NCBI GenBank assembly: GCA_900543615.1
Contig: UQSC01000059.1
Span: 1 to 11,103 of the forward strand
Reading direction: 5' to 3'
Source of the DNA: an uncultured Collinsella sp.
GTDB taxonomy: Bacteria > Actinomycetota > Coriobacteriia > Coriobacteriales > Coriobacteriaceae
Length of the DNA: 11,103 nucleotides
The position numbers and the translations under genes were made by a program. Below are positions 4,660 to 11,103 of the stretch, piece by piece. The notes below the pieces were generated by a model. That model did not search any database. It was given only the letters and a program-made list of their open reading frames with translations, and was not told where the DNA came from. Every line of letters starts with the position of its first letter. The stretch's first letter is position 1.

Positions 4660-5916
4660 TTACATCCCTGTCAACAACACGACATCAAGAATCGTCACGA
4701 TGACGCCGATCCCTACGAGCAGCGCGTTGAGCGGGCGCGAGTTGGCGTATTTGCCCATGACGCGGCGTGAGCTGGTGAGCCGTATGAGCACAAAGACCGT
4801 AATCGGCAGCTGAAGAGACAGCAGCGCCTGACTCCAAATGAGACCCTCAAAAGGATTCGGGACGACCAAGCACGCCGCCACTGCGCCGGCGAAACAGGCC
4901 GCCACCCCGATCGAGGAATGTCGGTCGTGGATGTCGTATTCCTCGTCGAACATGCCCGCGGTGATGGTGCCTGCCGCCATGCCTGTCGTCACACTACTCG
5001 ATATGCCTGCAAACAGCAGTGCCACCGCAAAGATGGTCGAGCTTGCCGGGCCCAGAATGGGGGAGAGCGTGTCCGCTGCGACGGCGAGGTCGTCTACGAC
5101 AATGCCATGCGCAAAGAAGGTCGTTGCGGCCAGGATGACCATGGCCGAGTTGATCGCCCAGCCCACGCCCATCGAAAAGAGCGTGTCGAAGAGCTCGTAG
5201 CGCAGACGTTCCTCGATAACCTGCTTGCCTTGGCCTTCGAAGTGCATGGATTGGATGACCTCGGAGTGCAGGAAGAGGTTGTGAGGCATAACGACCGCGC
5301 CTAGGACACTTACGATAATCGCGGCCGAGCCGGTGGGCATACTGGGTGTGATCCAGCTTGCGGCGGCCTGCGGCCAGTCGACCTTGACCAGCGTAAGCTC
5401 GGCCAAAAACGAGAGTCCTACCACGCCTACGAAGGCGATGATCCATCGCTCGGCGCGCTTGTAGGAGCTCGTCATGAGCATTGCCATCGATGCCGCGGCC
5501 ACGATGACGCAGCCGGCGCGCACGGGCAGTCCAAAGAGCATCTGGAGCGCGATCGCGCCGCCCAGGACCTCGGCCATAGCGGTGGCGATGGTCGCGAGGT
5601 GGGCACTGGCGAGCACCGTGCGCCCAACGAAACGGGGGAGGTAGCGCGTCGTGGCTTCGGCAAGACAGGCGCCCGTTGCGATACCCAGGTGTGCAGCGTT
5701 GTGCCGCAACACGATGAGCATAACCGTGGACAGCGTGACCACCCACAGCAGCGCGTAGCCAAATTGCGAGCCCGCGGCCATATTTGAGGCCCAGTTGCCC
5801 GGATCGATAAAGCCGACGGTCACGAGTAGCCCGGGGCCGATGCGCCGCGCAATGTCTAGGCCTCCGTGACCGCCGGTGCGCCGGGAGCCAAAATGATGTT
5901 TGAGATGGTTGGGCAT
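4660..5916 (-). CDS. mntH: NRAMP-family divalent metal transporter (MntH-type)
   Basis: This 418-residue protein starts at ATG 5914-5916, with AGGAG (complement of 5923-5927) six bases upstream; the TTG at 5952 adds 12 residues without such a site. Stop TAA is at 4660-4662. It is a hydrophobic multi-span inner-membrane protein, with the usual family total of 11 helices. The two unwound metal-binding segments are clear: DPGNW at 38-42 in helix 1 and VMPHNLFLHS at 209-218 in helix 6, supplying the family's Asp, Asn and Met ligands. The Met favours Mn2+/Fe2+ over Mg2+ or Al3+. NRAMP proteins import metal with protons. Length is typical and the gene looks intact. It is transcribed divergently from gltB. 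Three DtxR-like half-sites lie in the upstream region and palindrome arrays flank both ends. Confidence 0.95.
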   Translation of the reverse strand: MPNHLKHHFGSRRTGGHGGLDIARRIGPGLLVTVGFIDPGNWASNMAAGSQFGYALLWVVTLSTVMLIVLRHNAAHLGIATGACLAEATTRYLPRFVGRTVLASAHLATIATAMAEVLGGAIALQMLFGLPVRAGCVIVAAASMAMLMTSSYKRAERWIIAFVGVVGLSFLAELTLVKVDWPQAAASWITPSMPTGSAAIIVSVLGAVVMPHNLFLHSEVIQSMHFEGQGKQVIEERLRYELFDTLFSMGVGWAINSAMVILAATTFFAHGIVVDDLAVAADTLSPILGPASSTIFAVALLFAGISSSVTTGMAAGTITAGMFDEEYDIHDRHSSIGVAACFAGAVAACLVVPNPFEGLIWSQALLSLQLPITVFVLIRLTSSRRVMGKYANSRPLNALLVGIGVIVTILDVVLLTGM

Positions 5917-5964
5917 GGTGAGCTCCTGCGTGCCGTTTGTTTGACGCCGCAAAGGATACTCGTT

Positions 5965-5991
5965 TTAGGCTAAAAGTTAACCAAGACTAAC
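5965..5991. promoter_or_regulatory. Possible metalloregulator site upstream of mntH
   Basis: TTAGGCTAA (5965-5973), GTTAACC (5976-5982) and GACTAAC (5985-5991) are three similar half-sites whose centres are about 10 bp apart, on one face of the helix. They sit about 50-75 bp upstream of the mntH start. They resemble halves of DtxR/IdeR/MntR-type operators (TTAGGTTAG-CTAACC), which commonly repress Mn/Fe importers. No clear -35/-10 pair was found here, so promoter overlap is not shown. Confidence 0.4.
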
Positions 5992-6038
5992 AAAATTGTT
6001 GTATTTGAATAGGATGGTGAAAGGGGGTTTACCGAAAT

Positions 6039-6255
6039 GTCTTGATCTGTAACAACCAGGGATGGAAATTGGGTCTAGGTGTTACAGATCAAGACAGGAA
6101 GAAATGGTCCTATGGAAAATCTCGATTTGTAACAGCTGACCGCCAAAACCGGCCCTTCGTGTTACAGATCGAGACATTCGGAACCGTCTCTCGAAAACAT
6201 CTTGATCTGTAACAGTTAGTCGTCGAAATTGGGTCTTCCTGTTACAGATTGAGAT
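6039..6255. repeat. Array 2: three 57-bp palindromes, 80-bp pitch
   Basis: The units are 6039-6095, 6119-6175 and 6199-6255, with the same 16-25-16 architecture, 23-bp spacers and exact 80-bp period as the array at 4416-4632, in the same orientation. Unit 1 here matches unit 1 there at 46 of 57 positions, with identical right arms. The second spacers match at 15 of 23 positions, so the two arrays are related as whole three-unit elements. Loop core AAATTGGGTC is present in units 1 and 3. This array lies in the divergent gap between mntH and gltB. That 522-bp gap (5917-6438) holds no gene: it contains the proposed metalloregulator site, this array and a gltB upstream region (6256-6438) with few recognisable signals. 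Confidence 0.93.
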
Positions 6256-6349
6256 GTTTGAAGCGGTGAGCATACAGGCCGAACTTGGGGCCTATGTTGT
6301 CGCCCTTGAGGTTGGCGGTGTCCACTCGTAGGGTGTGCGTTACGCGATT

Positions 6350-6370
6350 GTTTCGAAACGGGCGGGAAAC
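6350..6370 (+). promoter_or_regulatory. GTTTCGAAAC palindrome and GAAAC repeat before gltB
   Basis: A perfect 10-bp palindrome, GTTTCGAAAC, occupies 6350-6359. GAAAC recurs at 6355-6359 and 6366-6370, six bases apart (11-bp pitch). GAAAC blocks at 11-bp pitch are part of actinobacterial GlnR boxes (GTnAC-n6-GAAAC). A GTTAC at 6339-6343 is present but out of register, so a GlnR site is only a possibility. No convincing gltB promoter was identified; TAGTAT at 6392-6397 and TCTAAT at 6415-6420 are weak -10 candidates. Confidence 0.3.
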
Positions 6371-6438
6371 ACAACGGGCCGGCGATGCTCCTAGTATGCC
6401 TATTCAACTGACTGTCTAATATCTAGGGGAGGATCGCG

Positions 6439-9400
6439 ATGCAGGCAGATTCCGCTCAGCAGCAGGGCCTTTATCGCCCCGAATTCGACCACGATGCATG
6501 TGGCATCGGCGCGCTTGCCGATATCAACGGTGAGCGCCATCACCAGATCCTGGACGACGCACTGTCCATTCTGGTCAACTTGGAGCACCGCGGCGGCACC
6601 GGACTCGAGAAGAACACCGGCGACGGCGCCGGAATCCTGTTCCAGGTTCCGCATCACTTTTTCCGTAAAGAGGCTCAAAAGTGCGGCCAGATTCTGCCGG
6701 CAGAGGGCGACTATGGCGTGGCCATGCTGTTCTTCCCGCAGGACGACAAGGGCGTAGAGGATGCCCGTCGCGTGTTTGAGGAGGGCTGCGCCGAGGCCGG
6801 CGTGCCGCTGCTCTTTTGGCGCGAGGTGCCCGTCGACCCGCACGACCTGGGCGAGACGGCCCGCGCCTGCATGCCCACAATCTTGCAGGCCTTCCTGGGC
6901 CGCCCCGACGACACGCCCGCCGGCGACGCCTTCGAGCGCCGCCTGTATGTGTGCCGCCGCACCATCGAAAAGAAGGCCGACGCCGAGTTCGCCTTGCGCG
7001 ACAAGATCTTCTACGTCTGCTCCATGAGCTCGCGCACCGTCGTGTACAAGGGCATGCTGGTCGCCACGCAGATGCGCCGCTTCTTCATCGATCTCAACGA
7101 CGCCGCCGTCAAAACGGCCGTGGCGCTCGTCCACTCGCGCTACTCCACCAACACCACGCCCAGCTGGGAGCGTGCGCACCCCAACCGTTTTATCATTCAC
7201 AACGGCGAGATCAACACCCTCAAGGGTAACGTCAACTGGATCCGCGCTCGCGAACCCAACCTGTACAGCCCCGTGTTGCAACATGATCTTGAGCGCGTGA
7301 TGCCCATCATCAACCGCGAGGGTTCCGACTCCGCGATTCTGGACAACGTACTCGAGTTCCTGGTCATGAACGGCCGTCCGCTCACTCGTGCCGCGTCCAT
7401 GCTGCTGCCCGAGCCGTGGGACCACAACGACAGTCTGAGCGAGGAGCGCCGCGCCTACGACGCCTACCAGTCCATGCTCATGGAGCCGTGGGATGGCCCG
7501 GCGGCCATCGCCTTTACCGACGGTCGCACGCTGGGTGCCGCCCTCGACCGTAACGGCCTGCGTCCCGCCCGCTACTATGTGACGCGCGACGGTCACTTTA
7601 TGCTGGCAAGCGAAGCGGGCACCATCGAGGTGAGCCCCGAGAACATCCTGACGAGCGGCTGTCTGGGGCCGGGCCAGATGCTCGAGGTCGACTTTGCCCG
7701 CGGCCGCGTCATCTACAACGACGAGCTGCGCGCCCGTTACGCCAAGGAAAAGCCCTATCGCGACTGGATCGCTGAAGAGACGCTGACCGTCGACGCGCTC
7801 GACAAGCCCGTCGCGCCCACGCCCGCCGAGGACGCCGAGGTGCCCGCCGCCGTGCGCATGGCCAAGCTCGGGTATCACTGGGATGATGTTGACGAGGTCG
7901 TGCGTCCCATGGCCCAGCAGGGCAAGGCGCCGCTCGCCTCGATGGGTATCGATGCGCCGCTGGCCTGCCTGTCCAAGAAGACGCGCTCGTTCTTTGACTA
8001 CTTCTATCAGCTGTTCGCCCAGGTCACGAACCCGCCGATCGACGCCCTTCGCGAGCATATGGTCACCTCGACCACGCTCTACCTGGGCAACCACGGCAAC
8101 CTGCTCGAGGACTCCCGTACGGCCTGCCAGCTGGTGCGCCTGGAGCGCCCGCTGCTGAGCGAGGAGGAGTTCGACCGCATTTGCGCCATCGACCGCGTGG
8201 GCTTTAAGACCCGCCGTTTCCGTGCCGTCTACCGCCGCGATGCCGGCGAGGGTGCGCTGCAGGCTGCGCTCAAGCAGCTTGCAGAGGACGTTGAGGCCGC
8301 GGTCCGCGACGGCGTGAACATCGTGGTGTTGAGCGATCGCGCCGGAGCGGGCGAGGTGCCCGTGCCGTCGCTGCTCGCCGTGGGCTGCGTGCACAACCAC
8401 CTGATCCGCGCCGGCGTGCGTACCTTTGCCGACATCGTGGTGGAGTGTGGCGACGCCGTGTCCCCGCACGACTTTGCGGCGCTGGTGGGCTATTCCGCGA
8501 GCGGTATCTATCCGTACAACGCGCATGCGTGCATCCGCGACTTGGCGGCGCACGGCGATCTGGACGTGACAGCCGAGCAGGGCATCGCCAACTACAACAA
8601 GGCCGCGACGGCGGGCATCGTCTCCATCATGTCCAAGATGGGCATCTCCACGGTGCAGAGCTACCACTCCGCGCAGATCTTCGAGGCCGTGGGCTTCACT
8701 CCGGAGTTCGTCAACGCGTACTTCGCCGGCACGGTGAGCCGTGTGGGCGGTATGGGTGTCGAGGACGTCGAGCGCGAGCAGAATGAGCGCTACGACGCCG
8801 CGCTCGCTATCCTCAAGAGCCCGGCTCCCGATCAGCTGCCCACGCTGGGTCTGACCAAGTGGCGCCCGCTCGGCGGCGAGGATCACCTTATCGACCCGCA
8901 GACCGTCTACCTGCTGCAGACCGCCTGCCGCGAGGACAGCTACGACACCTTTAAGGAGTACAGCGCCCGCCTGCACCGCACCGGCCGTGCCGTGCGCCTG
9001 CGTGACCTGCTGGACTTTAATGCCAACGGTCGCACGCCGGTTTCGCTCGACGAGGTGGAGCCCGCGCTCAACATCGTCCGCCGCTTTAACACCGGCGCCA
9101 TGTCGTACGGCTCCATCAGCAAGGAAGCACACGAGTGCATGGCCATCGCCATGAACCGCCTGCACGGCCGTTCCAACTCGGGCGAGGGCGGCGAGGACCC
9201 GCGTCGCGAGACCCCGCTGGCTAACGGTGACTCCAAGAATTCCGCCATCAAGCAGGTGGCAAGCGCGCGCTTTGGCGTGACGAGCCGCTACCTGTGCAGC
9301 GCCTTCGAGATTCAGATCAAGATGGCCCAGGGCGCCAAGCCCGGCGAGGGCGGCCACCTGCCCGGCAAGAAGGTCTACCCCTGGATCGCCGAGGTCCGTC

Positions 9401-11076
9401 AGTCCACGCCCGGCATCGGCCTGATCTCGCCTCCGCCGCACCACGACATCTACTCCATCGAGGACCTGGCGGAGCTTATCTTCGATCTTAAGAACGCCAA
9501 CCCCGGCGCACGCGTGTCGGTCAAGCTGGTCAGCGAGGCCGGCGTCGGCACCATCGCCACCGGTGTGGCCAAGGGTGCCGCCGACAAGATCTTGATCAGC
9601 GGCCACAACGGCGGCTCCGGTGCTGCGGCGCGCGATTCGATCTGGCACGCCGGTCTGCCGCTGGAGCTTGGCCTTGCCGAGGCCCAGCAGACGCTGCTGC
9701 AAAACGGCCTGCGCTCACGCGTGGTGCTCGAGGCCGATGGCAAGCTCATGGACGGCACCGATGTTGCCGTCGCCTGCCTGCTGGGTGCCGAGGAGTTTGG
9801 CTTTGCGACCATGCCGCTCATCTCCATGGGCTGCCTCATGCAGCGCGACTGCCAGCAGGATACCTGCCCGGCCGGCATCGCTACGCAAAACTGCCGCCTG
9901 CGTCGCGGCTTCCGCGGCAAGCCCGAGCACGTCGAGCACTTTATGCTCTTTGTGGCCGAGCAGCTGCGCGAGGTCATGGCGAGTCTGGGCTTCCGCACCG
10001 TCGACGAGATGGTCGGCCATCCCGAGTGCTTGCGCCAGATCGAGGTCCCGGGCAACCGCAAGGCCAATCTGCTCGATCTGTCACCCGTGCTGGCGAGTGC
10101 GACCTGCGAGTTCGGCGCTCATATCCCGGGTGCCGACGGTCGCCACTTCCTGCCGCAGATGGCTGCGGACAGTGAGCTCGACAAGACGCTCGACTCCACG
10201 TTGTTTGTGCCCTATACGGCCGATGCCCGTGCGCACCTGCGTCCGATTCGTTTCCGTGCCGATATCGCCAACGTCAACCGCTGCGTGGGCACCATCTTGG
10301 GCAACGCGGTGACCAAGGCGCATCCCGAGGGCCTGCCCGCCGGCTCCATCACCATCGATTGCGATGGTTCGGCCGGTCAGAGCTTTGGCGCCTTCCTGCC
10401 GCGCGGCATTACGCTCAACGTGTGCGGCGACGCCAACGACTACTTTGGCAAGGGTCTTTCGGGCGGCGAGGTGTCGGTGCGCCCCAACCCGCATGCGACC
10501 TACAAGTTCGACGAGAACATTATCGTGGGCAACGTTGCGTTCTTTGGCGCTACGAGTGGCCGCGGCTTCATTAACGGTTTGGCAGGCCAGCGCTTTGGCG
10601 TACGCAACTCCGGTGCCACGGTGGTGGTCGAGGGCTGCGGCAACCATGGCTGCGAGTACATGACGGGCGGTCTGGCGCTCATCCTGGGCGAGGTCGGGCA
10701 GAACTTCGCCGCCGGCATGACGGGCGGCGTGGCTTACGTCTTTGACCAGTACGGTACGCTCGATGCCCGTGTGAACCACGAGAGCGTTGAGCTCAAGGCC
10801 CCGACGGCCGGCGAGCTGGCGCAGATTCGTGCGCTCATCCAGGAGCACGTGGACGCGACGCAGAGCCCGCGCGGCATTAAGCTGCTCTACAGCTTTGAGA
10901 CGATGAGCAAGCACTTTGTGAAGGTCATTCCGACCGAGTACGAGCGTGTGTTGGCGATTGTCGCCGCCGCCGAGGCCGTCGGCAAGACGCATGCGCAGGC
11001 CGAGGAGCTGGCGTTTGACATTGTGACCGGCCGCGCGAGTGCCGCAGATGTTGCTCGCTTTGATGTGGCGGGTGGT
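6439..11076 (+). CDS. gltB: Glutamate synthase large subunit, 3' end missing
   Basis: ATG 6439 follows AGGGGAGG (6425-6432). It encodes 1546 genuine residues; the reading frame then runs six codons (LSLIHI) into adapter and stops there, so the true C-terminus is absent. The enzyme makes glutamate from glutamine and 2-oxoglutarate. The N-terminal type-2 glutaminase domain (about 21-430) has Cys21 in DACGIG after a 20-residue propeptide, with RYSTNT at 234-239 and HNGEINT at 254-260. The central domain follows, then the FMN-binding synthase domain (about 840-1210) with HLPGKKVYPW and SGHNGGSGAA (G1055). The 3Fe-4S cysteines are C1132-x5-C1138-x4-C1143. The C-terminal GxGxG beta-helix spans about 1290-1480. 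Family members are about 1480-1550 residues, so little is lost. Whether it is NAD(P)H- or ferredoxin-linked is not settled; gltD is expected downstream but is not in the window. Confidence 0.96.
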
Positions 11077-11103
11077 CTGTCTCTTATACACATCTGACGC
11101 TGC
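11077..11103 (-). other. Nextera adapter read-through (artefact)
   Basis: Bases 11077-11095 read CTGTCTCTTATACACATCT, the reverse complement of the 19-bp Tn5 mosaic end. Bases 11096-11103 (GACGCTGC) begin the complement of the Read-1 side adapter. This is untrimmed read-through into the i5 adapter, the same adapter as at the left end. It supplies the false stop codon (TGA 11095-11097) of gltB. Confidence 0.98.

Noticed and set aside
4416..6255. mntH as cargo of a composite transposon bounded by the two arrays
   Set aside because: There is no transposase, no target-site duplication I can find, and the flanking arrays are diverged direct copies of an intergenic repeat. Independent insertions or copies are simpler.
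6400..9702. Very long antisense open frame (1100 codons) opposite gltB
   Set aside because: It lies wholly opposite a clearly homologous glutamate synthase, is low-complexity in composition, and results from the GC-biased third positions of gltB.
10081..11091. Antisense frame starting MYKRQ at the right end (and a similar one starting MCIRDR)
   Set aside because: The start lies in the Nextera mosaic end and the rest is antisense to gltB; these N-termini are typical adapter artefacts.

Overview
This is a metagenome- or isolate-style Illumina contig. Untrimmed Nextera (Tn5) adapter sequence sits at both ends (1-41 and 11077-11103), so biological sequence runs only from 42 to 11076. The DNA is GC-rich with short leaders and strong AGGAG-type ribosome binding sites. 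The gene content is that of an anaerobic, gut-type actinobacterium: a stand-alone short rubredoxin beside a flavin reductase, a DUF871/MupG-like protein, SmpB and a large glutamate synthase. I favour a Coriobacteriia member such as Collinsella, but this is inferred from overall character and not from a marker gene.

Layout: (i) 42-349, the C-terminal end of a MupG/DUF871-like protein, then an ArsC/Spx-family thioredoxin-fold gene (442-801). (ii) A convergent intergenic region filled by three 46-bp palindromes at an exact 62-bp pitch (809-978), facing a small unrecognised minus-strand gene (998-1408). (iii) A tRNA-Gln(CTG)/tRNA-Glu(CTC) pair with its own promoter and terminator (1612-1890). (iv) A TPR protein overlapping smpB (1947-3324), followed by a long palindrome and a separate intrinsic terminator. 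(v) A flavin reductase (3531-4034) and a 47-residue rubredoxin (4123-4266) with its own promoter and terminator. (vi) A minus-strand NRAMP metal transporter, mntH (4660-5916), flanked on both sides by three-unit palindrome arrays (4416-4632 and 6039-6255). (vii) gltB, the large subunit of glutamate synthase (6439 onward), cut off by adapter close to its natural end.

The most unusual content is non-coding. There are two arrays of three 57-bp palindromes, each with 16-bp arms and a 25-bp loop, spaced at exactly 80 bp. A third array belongs to a different sequence family: three 46-bp palindromes with 14-bp arms and an 18-bp loop, spaced at exactly 62 bp. Sequence diverges between units, but unit length, arm pairing, loop core and pitch are kept. 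They lack U-tracts, so they do not look like terminators, and I do not recognise them as a named repeat family.

Functionally, the flavin reductase and rubredoxin match the two halves of the fused high-molecular-weight rubredoxin of other anaerobes and probably form an NAD(P)H-to-rubredoxin electron path. MntH would import Mn/Fe. GltB begins ammonium assimilation, with its GltD partner presumably beyond the contig end. SmpB is present without an adjacent tmRNA gene.
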